Below, in pieces: positions 41,221-50,373 of a stretch of 64,000 nt of DNA. Origin of the DNA: Acidihalobacter ferrooxydans. GTDB taxonomy: Bacteria > Pseudomonadota > Gammaproteobacteria > DSM-5130 > Acidihalobacteraceae. The stretch spans positions 1,079,041-1,143,040 of the forward strand of contig NZ_CP019434.1 of assembly GCF_001975725.1 (NCBI RefSeq), in the 5' to 3' direction. The position numbers and the translations under genes were made by a program. The notes under the pieces were generated by a model. It ran no database searches, was not told where the DNA came from, and worked only from the letters and a program-made list of their open reading frames with translations. Within the stretch, counting starts at the first letter, position 1; each line of letters begins with the position of its first letter.

Positions 41221-42191
41221 GCAAAGAACAAAAACTGAAAGAAGCACAGGAGCTGCTTAAAGCCTTGGGGCTGCCAAAGAAGCAGTACAACCAGCGCTCA
41301 GCCTGGGTTTTCCTGGCGCTCGCCAATATCCGGCCACAAGACGATTGGAAGAATGCGCAAGCCCCTATGCTGCCCACCGTGGATATTATGCAGTTCATCC
41401 GCGAGCACTACGGCCAGGACTACAAGCCCAATTCCAGGGAAACCATACGACGCCAGACGCTGCACCAGTTCGAGCAAGCCCGGATTGTCGATCGGAACCG
41501 GGACGATCCGTCCCGGCCCACCAATAGCAAGGACAACAATTACTCACTGAACCAGCCCATCATCGACGTGCTGAAGGAATACCCATACGATGCCTGGCTG
41601 CAGAAAATCGAGGAATACAAGGAGGACCTGCACAACCTCCAGGAACTCTACCAGCGCAAGCTGGATATGGAAAAAATCCCGGTCCGGCTGCCCAGCGGGC
41701 AGGAAATCAAGCTATCTCCGGGCAAGCACAACCAGTTACACGCCGACATCGTGCACGAATTCTGCCCCCGGTTTATCGGGGAATCCGGCCTCGTACTGTA
41801 TATCGGTGACACGGCCAGCAGCCGGAACGAAGGTGGCAAACTCCTAGTGCTGGAAGCGGCACAACTGGAAGCCATAGGCGTTCCACCCATGTCCCACGAC
41901 AAGCTGCCCGATGTTGTGGTATACGACGAAAAGCGGGAATGGCTATTCCTGATCGAAGCGGTCACCAGTCACGGCCCGGTATCCCCAAAGCGCTGGATCG
42001 AGCTAGAAAAGGCCCTGGAAACCTGTAAGGTTGGCCGGGTCTATGTGAGCGCCTTTCTTAACACTGCAGAATTTCGTCGTCACGCGGCGGATATCGCCTG
42101 GGAAACAGAAGTCTGGATCGCGGAAAACCCCGATCACATGATCCACTTCAATGGTGATCGTTTTTTGGGGCCTCATGAGAGAAAAGAGTAA
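41217..42191 (+). CDS. BsuBI/PstI-family type II restriction endonuclease
   Basis: A 324-residue endonuclease. The N-terminal part (residues 1-130) is a helical/winged-helix region ([31 protein letters not shown]). The C-terminal catalytic domain shows [20 protein letters not shown] near 195, [20 protein letters not shown] and [10 protein letters not shown], with the PD-(D/E)xK-type residues Asp and Glu-x-Val in the strand pair. These blocks are characteristic of the BsuBI/PstI family (PF06616). It is coupled to the methyltransferase upstream (4-bp overlap) and to the transposase downstream (1-bp overlap, TAATG). Confidence 0.92.
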   Translation: MSKEQKLKEAQELLKALGLPKKQYNQRSAWVFLALANIRPQDDWKNAQAPMLPTVDIMQFIREHYGQDYKPNSRETIRRQTLHQFEQARIVDRNRDDPSRPTNSKDNNYSLNQPIIDVLKEYPYDAWLQKIEEYKEDLHNLQELYQRKLDMEKIPVRLPSGQEIKLSPGKHNQLHADIVHEFCPRFIGESGLVLYIGDTASSRNEGGKLLVLEAAQLEAIGVPPMSHDKLPDVVVYDEKREWLFLIEAVTSHGPVSPKRWIELEKALETCKVGRVYVSAFLNTAEFRRHAADIAWETEVWIAENPDHMIHFNGDRFLGPHERKE

Positions 42192-43564
42192 TGCCTGCAA
42201 ACATTCTCAATCTTTCCTCCTATGATGTAACCCATATTGACGAAAATGAGCATGATTATCATGTCACTGCTTTAGTACAGAACCCACCCCAAAAATGTGC
42301 CCATTGTCATTCAGGCGGCATACGCGGCTTTGGTCGCAGAGAGCAGCTAATTAAAGACTTGCCAATGCACGGCAAACGGGTGGGAATCTACGTGGACACT
42401 CGCCGCTACCAGTGCCAGAGCTGCAATAAGACGTTTTACGAGCCGCTGCCGGATGTAGACGAAAAGCGCAAGATGACCAAGCGCCTCGTTGAGTGGATCG
42501 GCAAGCAGGCCATCAACCGCACCTTCACCAGCATCGCAGACGAGGTTGGCATTGTCGAAGGTACAGTCCGCTCCATCTTCCGGGATTACATCAACGAGTT
42601 GGAAAAGACCGTCCGCTTTGAAATTCCTCAGTGGATGGGCATCGACGAGATCCACCTGATCAAGCCTCGCTGCGTGGTCAGCAATATCCAGAACAATACC
42701 ATTGTTGAGATTCTGAAAGACCGGAATAAGCCAACGGTGACACACTACTTGAGTCAGCTCAAAGGGCTTGATCAAGTGCATTACGTGGCGATGGATATGT
42801 GGAAGCCCTATCGGGATGCCGTAGAAACAGTTATTCCAGACGCCCAGATCGTGATCGACAAGTTTCATGTCGTCAGGATGGCTAATGACGCCCTGGAGCG
42901 CGTCAGGAAGTCTCTCAGAGAGCAACTGACGCCAAAGCAGCGCGGGGGGTTGATGCATGACCGGTTCGTGCTCCTGAAGCGTGAACGTGACCTAACCGAC
43001 AAAGAAGCCTTTCTACTTGACGGTTGGTGCCAGAACTACCCTGAATTAGGCTTGGCCTACCGGCAGAAGGAGGACTTTTACGCGATCTATGAGGCAAAAT
43101 CCCCAGCAGAGGCCAAAACCCTATTTAATGCCTGGCTGCATACACTTACACCCGATATCCGAGATGCGTTCAGTGATCTGGTTCGTGCCTGGCAGAACTG
43201 GGAGCCTTACATCTGCAACTACTTCAAACACCCTGTCACTAACGCATACACGGAGTCACTGAACAATCTGATCCGGGTAATGAACCGGCTTGGGCGAGGT
43301 TACTCATTTGAAGCGCTGCGGGCCAAGATCCTGTTTGCCGAGGGAGCATTCAAAACCGAAAAGAAACGACCCAAATTTCAAAGGAAACAAGTCGCGGAAA
43401 GGTTTATTGGGTACTCGCTGGCAACAAGCTTGGACGACGAGTATTTGGAGCTACCACCTTTCCTTCGGCGCTCCACTGAAGACGACGAATCAACTCAGGA
43501 AGTGAAAAACTATGGAGTGGACATATCAATCCTAACTGACATGATTGAGCGGGGCCTAATTTGA
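42191..43564 (+). CDS. tnpA: ISL3-family transposase
   Basis: A 457-residue transposase. The N-terminal zinc-binding pattern is CAHCHSGGIRGFG (residues 36-48) with CQSCNKTFYEPLP near 76. A helix-turn-helix follows (ADEVGIVEGTVRSIFRDYI). The DDE core includes MGIDEIHL, AMDMWKPYRDAV with VIDKFHVVRMAN, and YTESLNNLIRVMNRLGRGYSFEALRAKILF near the C-terminus, all ISL3 hallmarks. Length is normal and the frame intact. It starts within the stop of the endonuclease gene, so the cargo and transposase form one transcription unit. Confidence 0.95.
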   Translation: MPANILNLSSYDVTHIDENEHDYHVTALVQNPPQKCAHCHSGGIRGFGRREQLIKDLPMHGKRVGIYVDTRRYQCQSCNKTFYEPLPDVDEKRKMTKRLVEWIGKQAINRTFTSIADEVGIVEGTVRSIFRDYINELEKTVRFEIPQWMGIDEIHLIKPRCVVSNIQNNTIVEILKDRNKPTVTHYLSQLKGLDQVHYVAMDMWKPYRDAVETVIPDAQIVIDKFHVVRMANDALERVRKSLREQLTPKQRGGLMHDRFVLLKRERDLTDKEAFLLDGWCQNYPELGLAYRQKEDFYAIYEAKSPAEAKTLFNAWLHTLTPDIRDAFSDLVRAWQNWEPYICNYFKHPVTNAYTESLNNLIRVMNRLGRGYSFEALRAKILFAEGAFKTEKKRPKFQRKQVAERFIGYSLATSLDDEYLELPPFLRRSTEDDESTQEVKNYGVDISILTDMIERGLI

Positions 43565-43594
43565 CCCCTGATCACTCACCAAATACGAATACCC

Positions 43595-43602
43595 ATTTGA
43601 TT
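43595..43602. repeat. Right 8-bp target site duplication
   Basis: ATTTGATT, identical to 39576-39583, immediately outside the right inverted repeat. Confidence 0.92.
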
Positions 43603-43944
43603 TTTCGGGTGGGTAAAAGTGGGATTAGATTTTCTTGGATGGTGTTTAAGTATGGCGTTGATCTTATATTCAAGGTTGTTGGCTTGGGAATAAACTTGGC
43701 AAGGCTGCTGATAAGCATCATTATGCGCCTTTAGGTTGTCTCAATCACAGGGCGCGGACCAGGCTCGGGCGAAAGTCACGAAGGCCACAGTGTGCAGGCA
43801 GGGGAGGGGAAGCCCATTGCCGCGCATGACGCTTGATGCGGGCCGCGAGGGCCATGATCACACAGCCAAAGAGCGGTCGGCGCACGCCATACCATGGCTA
43901 CACTTTTCAGCCCTTTTTCCCGCTCCCTTAGTCGATTTTGTCCC
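43603..43944. other. No recognisable gene
   Basis: A 340-bp gap between the transposon and the IHF-like gene. The first 130 bp are AT-rich, the rest GC-rich. A minus-strand frame (FGCVIMALAARIKRHARQW) is open but shows no recognised family. Pyrimidine-rich CTTTTCAGCCC lies just before the IHF-like gene and may contain its promoter. Confidence 0.35.
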
Positions 43945-44307
43945 ATGACCCGCAGAGAACTGATCAAACGCCTGCACGAAGCCTTCTATCCCCAGTACAC
44001 CCAGGCCGACGTCGAGCAGCTGGTCAGCATTCTGCTCGAACACATGAGCCAGACCCTAGCCGCCGACGACCGGATCGAGATCCGCGGTTTCGGCAGCTTC
44101 AGGCTGCGACACCTTCCGTTGCGTCCAGCACGCAATCCGCGAACTGGCGAGCGGGTGATGGCCCCGGCCAGCGCCTCGCCCCGTTTCAAGCCTGGCAAGG
44201 AACTGGCCCGGCGAGTGAACGCCGGCAGCAAACTCACGACTGGGCGTGACCCGGTGCGCGACAAGCCTCGCCGTTCAGGGCGGGGAAGGATAGCGCGAAC
44301 GGCGTAG
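43945..44307 (+). CDS. IHF-beta/HU-family nucleoid protein
   Basis: A 120-residue member of the HU/IHF family: MTRRELIKRLHEAFYPQYTQ, IEIRGFGSFRLRHLPLRPARNPRTGE, then FKPGKELARRVN. R-N-P-x-T-G-E and F-K-P-G-K mark the DNA-bending arm and its return strand. The C-terminus has about 25 extra basic residues. Plasmid-borne IHF-like proteins bend DNA at origins, oriT and transposon ends; the iteron origin and oriT-like repeat here are possible targets (inference). Confidence 0.85.
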   Translation: MTRRELIKRLHEAFYPQYTQADVEQLVSILLEHMSQTLAADDRIEIRGFGSFRLRHLPLRPARNPRTGERVMAPASASPRFKPGKELARRVNAGSKLTTGRDPVRDKPRRSGRGRIARTA

Positions 44308-44508
44308 CCGTGCTAAAGTGGTTCTGCTGGCAACAATCACGCCGGCCTACGGCAGGACATGCCGGAAGTTACGCCTGTGGAGACACGAGCAGCGGTTGCG
44401 CGCTCGGCCCAGGAACCTGCCGAAGCGACTCAGGGGCGGCTCTATGCCACGCCTGAGCGCCGTAGGAATCTCTGGACTTCAGGCCGGGGAGGATGTCAAT
44501 AAACGGAC
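44308..44508 (+). pseudogene. IS200/IS605 right-end remnant with tnpB tail and omega-RNA-like segment
   Basis: One plus frame reads PRLSAVGISGLQAGEDVN, the typical C-terminal tail of tnpB in a second IS605 lineage. The DNA reads GGAATCTCTGGACTTCAGGC and CGGGGAGGATGTCAA, the hallmark of right ends and their RNAs. Nothing of the nuclease core remains. It ends near 44508. Confidence 0.55.
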
Positions 44509-44599
44509 ACGCGCCCTGGAGTCAATAGCTCTTGTGCGCGACCCGCGCGCGACTTTCCGCTGCCGATTCCGCCTGTCAAGCCAACGAGATAAGGCATTG

Positions 44600-45475
44600 T
44601 CAGCCGGTGCGAAACAGTCCGAGGTACCAGTGGGTCAGTGGCGTGCCCCAAAGCATGGCTATCCAGCCCGCGGCGGCGAGGTAGGGCCCGAACGGCAGGA
44701 GCGTCCCCTGTTGCATGCGCCGGAATAACATAAGCGTGATGCCGACGAGCGCGCCGACCAGAGATGAGAGCAAAATGGTGAGCGGCAGCATCTGCCACCC
44801 AAACCAGGCGCCGAGGGCGGCAAGCAATTTGAAGTCGCCATAACCCATGCCTTCCTTGCCGGTCAGGAGTCGAAACAGGTGGTAGACCAGCCAGAGCGAT
44901 AAATAGCCCGCCGCGGCACCAAGCACGGCTTGCTGAAGTGGGACAAAGAGCCCATTTACATTACTGATCAGGCCCAGCCATAGTAGCGGAAGCGTGATTG
45001 CATCCGGTAACAATTGTGTTTCCAGATCGATCAGCGCGAGAGCCAGCAAAGCCCATGTGAAAGGCAGTGCAAGTGCGGTTTTCCAGCTTGGGCCGAATTG
45101 CCAGGCAACCAGTAATGCAAGTACGGCGGTCGTGATTTCAATCGTCGGATAGCGCAGTGAAATACAGACTCCGCAAGCCGAGCAGCGCCCGCGCAAGAAC
45201 AGGTAGCTGATAACAGGGATGTTTTCCCAGGCTCGAATTTGATGCCCGCAGGCCGGGCAGGCCGATTGGGGTACCGCCAGATTGTAGGCTGATTGTTCGA
45301 CAGGGTTCTCCGTGGGGTCGAAAAGCGCTTGGCATTCATTACGCCAGCGCCGTTCGAGCATTCGAGGGAGCCGGTAGACCACGACGTTGATAAAGCTGCC
45401 CACGATCAGCCCGAGCAGACCAACCAGCACATACATTGCGTTTCCGGAGAACAGGGTCGTCGCGTCGGAAAACAT
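44600..45475 (-). CDS. Type IV prepilin peptidase (PilD/PilU)
   Basis: A 291-residue membrane aspartyl protease. Landmarks: FINVVVYRLPRML near residue 30, the zinc tetracysteine CPACGHQIRAWENIPVISYL and CSACGVCISLRYP, the first catalytic Asp in ALALIDLETQLLPD, and the second in GMGYGDFKLLAALGAWFG. About seven hydrophobic helices are present. ATG 45475 gives the usual family length. It should cleave and N-methylate the prepilins encoded at 27036, 29543 and possibly 27638. It lies apart from the pil operon, on the opposite strand. Confidence 0.92.
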   Translation of the reverse strand: MFSDATTLFSGNAMYVLVGLLGLIVGSFINVVVYRLPRMLERRWRNECQALFDPTENPVEQSAYNLAVPQSACPACGHQIRAWENIPVISYLFLRGRCSACGVCISLRYPTIEITTAVLALLVAWQFGPSWKTALALPFTWALLALALIDLETQLLPDAITLPLLWLGLISNVNGLFVPLQQAVLGAAAGYLSLWLVYHLFRLLTGKEGMGYGDFKLLAALGAWFGWQMLPLTILLSSLVGALVGITLMLFRRMQQGTLLPFGPYLAAAGWIAMLWGTPLTHWYLGLFRTG

Positions 45476-45581
45476 CGTGTTCAATCGCGCCGGTGCGTCA
45501 ACCGACGACGTTGCCCATGCCGATGAATCAACTGGCCGACCCAATCAAGGCGGCGACTCGACCCAGCAGCAAGGCGTCGGC

Positions 45582-45950
45582 TCAGCATTGCATATCCTCA
45601 GCAACGAGCTGCTCGATTTCGCCAAGCGCGCTTGCGACGTTCTTGAACGGCCACGTCGCAAAGACCTGCAGTTGCCGGTAGCGCAGCAGGATGAGCGGCG
45701 TATAAAACACCATGCGAGCGATGCTCACGGGTCGCTCGATGAGCGTGATGGTCACCAAGCCGGATTCGTCGGCGCTCATTTCCAGGCTGACCTCCGTCAA
45801 CGGCTTGTTGTTCACGCTCACGCGTTGATTGAGCCATTGCGCCATCAGGTCGGCAATCTTCTGCAACGTATGCCGGCCAACAGGCTTTGCCAATTGCTCC
45901 CTGAGTGCCGCGTTTTGCGGACTCCAGATAAACACCGTGGATCGTTTCAC
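45582..45950 (-). CDS. Hypothetical protein
   Basis: A 122-residue protein (MKRSTVFIWSPQNAALREQL, LMAQWLNQRVSVNNKPLTEV, LITLIERPVSIARMVFYTP). No signal peptide, helix bundle or known family is seen. It overlaps the NERD-domain gene upstream by 4 bp, so both are read from one transcript and may function together. The next gene on the strand, the prepilin peptidase, follows after 106 bp. Confidence 0.5.
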   Translation of the reverse strand: MKRSTVFIWSPQNAALREQLAKPVGRHTLQKIADLMAQWLNQRVSVNNKPLTEVSLEMSADESGLVTITLIERPVSIARMVFYTPLILLRYRQLQVFATWPFKNVASALGEIEQLVAEDMQC

Positions 45951-46519
45951 GAAAGAGACCTCTCGATAATGCGTTTCAAAAATCGCTCCCGTCCCATAAT
46001 GACAAGAACGCCCTGATAAACGAATGCCTTCTCGCGCTTGGATAAGGGCATCCAGAGCACCGCGCGCGCACCAATGCTGGACGCTTCACGGCGCGTCTGC
46101 GCGGCCGGGTCTTTGTTCAATGGCTGCCCGTTGAGCTTGACCAGCCCGCCTTTGCCTGGGCGCAGTCCGTGCCAGCTTTTGATCTCAATCGCGCAACGGT
46201 GATTGGCCGACACCAGCAAGGCATCGATGTCGCCACCGCTCGGGCAGGGCACATTGCATTGGACGCGAAACCGGCTGCGCTTGAAGGCCCGCTTGAGTGC
46301 CTTCTGGGCGCGCTTCTCAAGACGTTTGCCGAAAACCCGGACACGGTATGACCGGTAATGTTTCCACGCGAATGCTGCACACGCAATGGCAAACAACACG
46401 AGGTAATAGGACTGGATGCGCAGTGCGAGTGCCGCCGACAAGGCGGCGACGAAGGTGGCGCCGGTCATCCAGACGAGGTCCCTGAGCCAGGGTCTGTAAA
46501 GTGCGTTGGGTGTATACAT
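45947..46519 (-). CDS. Membrane-anchored NERD-domain nuclease-like protein
   Basis: A 190-residue protein. N-terminal hydrophobic helices (LVWMTGATFVAALSAALAL, YYLVLFAIACAAFAW) are followed by a basic stretch (KRLEKRAQKALKRAFKRS) and a NERD domain: GGDIDALLVSANHRCAIEIKSWHG, in which D-x-D and E-x-K match the restriction-nuclease-like core, and AAQTRREASSIGA. NERD proteins are predicted nucleases in DNA processing or defence. ATG 46519 is used; the longer frame would begin at TTG inside the helicase gene. Confidence 0.7.
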   Translation of the reverse strand: MYTPNALYRPWLRDLVWMTGATFVAALSAALALRIQSYYLVLFAIACAAFAWKHYRSYRVRVFGKRLEKRAQKALKRAFKRSRFRVQCNVPCPSGGDIDALLVSANHRCAIEIKSWHGLRPGKGGLVKLNGQPLNKDPAAQTRREASSIGARAVLWMPLSKREKAFVYQGVLVIMGRERFLKRIIERSLS

Positions 46520-46559
46520 GCTCAGAATAACAACACGACGCCCGATTAACGCAAGCGCC

Positions 46560-48254
46560 TCACGCTTCTTCGCACTCGGCAAAGAACCGAGATGCCACGG
46601 ACTTGTTGTCCAGGCTGTAGGAGAGGTGCAGCTGATCCTTGGCGCGAGTCAGGCCGACGTAGAACAACCGGCGTTCTTCATCAAGAGGGGCCTCGACATG
46701 GGGAACGTGTCCGTCTTCGCAGCCCATGATCCATACCCGTTCCCATTCCAGCCCCTTGGACGAATGCAGGCTGGCAAGCACCGGTAGGGTCTGGGCGGAT
46801 GTATCCTTGACCTTGTTCCTGGCGCGCTTGATGAATTGCACCCGGCGCTCAAGAGAACCGTCCAGGCGCGCCATGTGCAGTAAGGCCGGGCCAATAAGGG
46901 CGAGCGCCCTTTTGTGCAGATGCTTTTCGCTCCAGATGGCGATTGCCCGCAGTACGAGATCCGCGCGCTTGGCCTGCGGGCTCAATTGCGCCCACTGGGG
47001 GGCCACGGCGACCAGTTCGCGCAGCCCTTTGTGCTCGGGTTTCTCACCGTCGTGGATACGCTGGATGTCGTCCTGTTCGACTTCATCCACAAGCGCGCCG
47101 ATCCGGGCGATACCGGAGCCCAAATCCGAGCGGAACAGGTCTTCCACAAATGCCAGGAGCGCCGCCGGTGGCTTGTGGTCCCAGAAGGATCGGCCACCTA
47201 ACCGGACAACGGAGATAGAACGTGCGCTGCAGGCGAGCTCCAATAAATCGAGCCGTCTGTTGGTGCGGGCAAGAATGCCCCATTCACCGGGCGACTCGCC
47301 GAGAAAAGCGGCAACGGCATCGGCTTCGGCGACCTTGGATTCAAAGGCGTGCGTAACGACCGGTGTGTCATAACCGTTGGTTGGACGCTTCGCTTTGATG
47401 CGCTTGTCAAACCGTTCGGTGTTGTGCGTAATCAGGCGCTGACTGTGCGCGACAATGCGCGGGTCGCAGCGATAGTTTGCTTCGAGCACGAAACGCCGGG
47501 CTTGTGCATCGCGCTCGAAGCGGGTGAGCCCTGCATAGCCCAGCGCATGCCGCCACCCGTAAATAGACTGATCGTCATCGGCCACCAGGGTCACTTCGAC
47601 GCCTGCTTTGAGATGCTCGCTAATCCATGCAAACTGGACATCGTCCATGTCCTGCGATTCATCGACCAACATCCAGCGCACCCCCAGGGGTGGAACGCGG
47701 CCCTTGCGCATGCCGTCGACGGCATTGATTAGGATGTCCTGAAAATCCACGAGCCGGTGTTTCTTGATTTCCGCCTGGTAGGCGCGAAACACCCGTGTTT
47801 CGTCGCCATCGCGCGGCGGCGGGGCCATCGTTGACTTGAACCGGTCGATGGCGCCGATGGCGGCCTCCACTGGCATATCAACCCCGGTCGATTGCAATGC
47901 CCGCAGGATGTAGTGGACACGCCCGGATTCGTCGAGTATGCGTTTACGGTGGGTTCCGGATTGCTGCAAGGCCAGGGCATGAAAGGTGCCGGCCAACACC
48001 CGGCCGGCGAACCCTGACCCGATTCGATCAAGCAGTTCCGTTGCCGAGTCTCGCGTAAAAGAGACCGCGACCAGATTGCCCGCCGACTCGGTGTCGAGCA
48101 GATGCCGAGCCTTGGCGCTCAGAAGGCGAGTCTTGCCACTACCAGGGCCGGCCAGCACGAGGCTGTGCCCACGCGCCAATGCAGCGGCGCGCTGGGAGTC
48201 GTCAAGCCCCTGTAGTGCATCTGACACGGCATTAGGCCGAAGCGGCCGCGACAT
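46560..48254 (-). CDS. UvrD/Rep-like superfamily 1A DNA helicase
   Basis: A 564-residue helicase. GLDDSQRAAALARGHSLVLA is the Q-motif region, Walker A is AGPGSGKT near residue 36, motif Ia VAVSFTRDSATELLDRI, motif II MLVDESQDMDDVQF, motif III LVADDDQSIYGWRHA, motif V LHSSKGLEWERVW and motif VI RRLFYVGLTRAKDQLHL. At 564 residues it is smaller than UvrD (about 720), lacking parts of the 1B/2B inserts. ATG 48254 overlaps the end of the upstream gene by 23 bp. Probably unwinds DNA during conjugal or rolling replication of the element (inference). Confidence 0.9.
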   Translation of the reverse strand: MSRPLRPNAVSDALQGLDDSQRAAALARGHSLVLAGPGSGKTRLLSAKARHLLDTESAGNLVAVSFTRDSATELLDRIGSGFAGRVLAGTFHALALQQSGTHRKRILDESGRVHYILRALQSTGVDMPVEAAIGAIDRFKSTMAPPPRDGDETRVFRAYQAEIKKHRLVDFQDILINAVDGMRKGRVPPLGVRWMLVDESQDMDDVQFAWISEHLKAGVEVTLVADDDQSIYGWRHALGYAGLTRFERDAQARRFVLEANYRCDPRIVAHSQRLITHNTERFDKRIKAKRPTNGYDTPVVTHAFESKVAEADAVAAFLGESPGEWGILARTNRRLDLLELACSARSISVVRLGGRSFWDHKPPAALLAFVEDLFRSDLGSGIARIGALVDEVEQDDIQRIHDGEKPEHKGLRELVAVAPQWAQLSPQAKRADLVLRAIAIWSEKHLHKRALALIGPALLHMARLDGSLERRVQFIKRARNKVKDTSAQTLPVLASLHSSKGLEWERVWIMGCEDGHVPHVEAPLDEERRLFYVGLTRAKDQLHLSYSLDNKSVASRFFAECEEA

Positions 48255-49089
48255 CCTTGCCGGTGTCGTCGTCAATGTCACCTGACTGTTCGGCGTCCGA
48301 TTCGCTATCGACGGCGGGCGATTCGTTCTCGTCCGCTTCTCGAATAGTCTGCGCAACCGCATCAACCGCCTCGCGTACACGCGGGTCGGTTTGCTGCGCC
48401 TTGATGCCTTGAATCAGCTTGTCAAACAGCGCTGGCTCTTGCGCCGTAGCGCCGCTCAGGACTTCGAATACATCGGGCGCATGTTCGGCCAGGTACGTTC
48501 CGGACTCTCCCCACGCCTGCGGCGTTGGTTTTGGGTTGTGATGCGCTTCCTTGGTTTTGGTTTCCTGGAAGGCCTGTGTGACGGCCCGCTGGATTTGACG
48601 CACGGTTTCCACTAACGGAGCGCGTGCTTCAACCACCGCGTTGCGCTTGTCAACCACCGAACCCAACTCTTCGATGATCCAGTTCATTTCGATGAGCATC
48701 AGCGCCTCATCGCATTGCCCGTACAGCTTCAGAAGACGGTTGCTCCACGGCGTGGTAATGGGGGCATCGAATTCAATGCCCTGTGACAGGCTGTTCGAAT
48801 CCGGCTCGACACCGGCCGCCTCAAGACGCTCTTTCCATTGCTTCGTAATCGCGCTGAGCTGCTGCGCGGCTTTCTCAAGCGAGACTTTGAAAAGCTCTTC
48901 GATGCGCATGATTTCGTCGTCAGTGTCCTCATTGACGCGCAAGCCCTGCACCGAAGCCATGCGGGCGGAGGCCGTGTCAAAAAAACGCTGGTAATGAATC
49001 TGGGTGATGTTGTGATGCAGCGTGACTTTCCGGGTCATTGCCACGGGGTAGCTGATCTGCAGTTCTTTGCGTCGATTGGGTCTAGCCAT
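48232..49089 (-). CDS. AcaB/DUF1845-like conjugative-element protein
   Basis: A 285-residue protein starting MARPNRRKELQISYPVAMTR; ATG 49089 is preferred over the longer frame and has GGTGGAA-like purines upstream. Blocks KVTLHHNITQIHYQRFFDTA and PWSNRLLKLYGQCDEALMLIEMNWIIEEL resemble DUF1845/PFL_4669-type proteins of integrative conjugative elements, which include the AcaB activator of IncA/C plasmids. The tail is acidic. It is divergent from the FlhD-like gene, across a region holding one shared A-rich motif, which supports a place in transfer control. The family call is moderate. Confidence 0.45.
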   Translation of the reverse strand: MARPNRRKELQISYPVAMTRKVTLHHNITQIHYQRFFDTASARMASVQGLRVNEDTDDEIMRIEELFKVSLEKAAQQLSAITKQWKERLEAAGVEPDSNSLSQGIEFDAPITTPWSNRLLKLYGQCDEALMLIEMNWIIEELGSVVDKRNAVVEARAPLVETVRQIQRAVTQAFQETKTKEAHHNPKPTPQAWGESGTYLAEHAPDVFEVLSGATAQEPALFDKLIQGIKAQQTDPRVREAVDAVAQTIREADENESPAVDSESDAEQSGDIDDDTGKDVAAASA

Positions 49090-49273
49090 GGTCAGTTCCA
49101 CCTTTTTGCGAATGCGAATGCGAATGGGCATGTGAGGTCTGTCGACCTTCGGGCATCAGCATGGCTTAGACACTGCGCTAGGTGCCGAGCAAATAACGGT
49201 CCATAAAGGCCGTTTTCAAAGGGCGCTTGCGTTTTTCTTTTAATCCGTACCCTTGATCACGAGGCAACTTTCG

Positions 49274-49305
49274 AAAAAGGCCTCAAAACGACGGTTATTT
49301 GAAAA
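49274..49305. promoter_or_regulatory. Shared A-rich palindromic motif upstream of FlhD-like gene
   Basis: The sequence runs AAAAAGGCCTCAAAACG, then ACGGTTATTTGAAAA. It aligns with the motifs at 62106-62137 and 17129-17160. It lies 63 bp before ATG 49368, in the divergent intergenic region, so it could control both directions. Confidence 0.5.
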
Positions 49306-49367
49306 TCAACTCATCGGGTTAAGACATTAACGTGTCGATTAATCACTTAATGGCAAGGAGCGCCTTT

Positions 49368-49997
49368 ATGCACGATAGTCAGCAGCGATTGCTTACCTGC
49401 TTTTTGCGGTCACTCAGTGATAGCGCGGATCGGACGGGCGTCGAAGCGGCCGGCCGGTTCTGGCACGTACCGACAGAGCTGGCCGACGCGTCGAGGAATC
49501 GGCGCAGCGCTCAAGCCATTGACGCCGCGGTGCGCGATTACGCAAATCGGGCACTGGGTGTCCGTCTGCTGTTTCAGCCACATGAGCTTGCGTGGCTACG
49601 CCGGGCTTTTTTGACGGGCGACTATGAAGGCCACCCAAACCCTGACCGGGAGCCCGCCGAAAGAATGGCGGTCTCTTTGGTCGTGCGGTCCGCGTTGATG
49701 GGCGCGCATGATCTGGCGCTCAGGCATGGCGTGTTATACGCCTGCCTGCGTTATGCCTTGCCATATTCGTTCATGAAGACACTCACCGCATTGCCTTGCG
49801 AACAGATCAATGACGTGGCTTTGAGATATGCGCTTTCGATGAATATTGGGCTTCGCTTTACACGCGCCGAGCAAACATGGCTTTGTGCCGCGTTGCGCGA
49901 TTCACAAGAGATCCCCGACCTTTCCCGAAATGATGATGGCAACCGGCTCGCGGGGCTCATCCAATCCATTGTCAGCGCTGGGGGAATCCGTCTATGA
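49368..49997 (+). CDS. FlhD-like putative transfer activator subunit
   Basis: A 209-residue protein. ATG 49368 is chosen because AAGGAG lies 7 nt upstream. The segment LRYALPYSFMKTLTALPCEQINDVALRY, with a helix-loop-helix and a conserved Cys, recalls FlhD (GI-x-x-E-x-A-x-x-L-x-x-L), though the protein is longer than FlhD and its N-terminal 120 residues are unassigned. Its gene overlaps by 4 bp a gene with clearer FlhC features, as in flhDC and in the setDC and acaDC activators of SXT and IncA/C elements. The role as a master activator of transfer is inferred from this pairing. Confidence 0.45.
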   Translation: MHDSQQRLLTCFLRSLSDSADRTGVEAAGRFWHVPTELADASRNRRSAQAIDAAVRDYANRALGVRLLFQPHELAWLRRAFLTGDYEGHPNPDREPAERMAVSLVVRSALMGAHDLALRHGVLYACLRYALPYSFMKTLTALPCEQINDVALRYALSMNIGLRFTRAEQTWLCAALRDSQEIPDLSRNDDGNRLAGLIQSIVSAGGIRL

Positions 49998-50294
49998 GCA
50001 CAACGATTGAAAAGCTGCTACCGCAATTAACTCTGATTGACGACCTGGTCAAATGGAAGATGCGCCGTTCGTATTGGCGGGTCATGTTCAGCCCACTGGA
50101 ACCGAATGACCGCGCTTGGTTACTGAGTTACGTCGACCGGAAGTGGCGTGACATCCATGGGCAATGCTCGCCAAAGGGACAATTGCCGCTCAACGCGGTC
50201 GGCAGCGTCAACAGCCGTTTCAAGGCACAGCATTTGGCCGCTGCCTATAACGCGGTGATTTACGCGGCGCACCATGAAATCGACCCGGCCTACC
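49994..50294 (+). pseudogene. 5' part of FlhC-like activator gene, split by IS copy 2
   Basis: The frame encodes MSTTIEKLLPQLTLIDDLVK to HHEIDPAY. The block RDIHGQCSPKGQLP matches the FlhC signature HGR-x-P-x-KGQLP-x-S. The gene enters the IS at ACC (50294). Excising 50295-52127 rejoins it in frame to APIYNLRALHEGYSTYLATL at 52128, giving a 256-residue protein. Confidence 0.65.
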
Positions 50295-50373
50295 AAAAGG
50301 CGCCGCAGTGCTCCGCCTGTAACCGCGTAGCGGTTCAGGGGGTGGTGAAGCGGCGCTATCGCTCGTAGGGCGA

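Larger units (their letters stand above)
39584..43594. mobile_element. ISL3-family transposon carrying a BsuBI/PstI-type restriction-modification system
   Basis: A 4011-bp element bounded by inverted repeats of 25 bp. The left end starts GGGTATTCGTATTTGG (39584) and the right end is its exact reverse complement, ending at 43594. Both ends are flanked by the direct repeat ATTTGATT. It carries three co-oriented genes that overlap by 4 bp and 1 bp: methyltransferase, restriction endonuclease and ISL3 transposase. Base composition of the R-M genes is lower in GC than the surrounding transfer genes. The element looks complete and recent, since ends, duplication and all three frames are intact. Confidence 0.93.
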
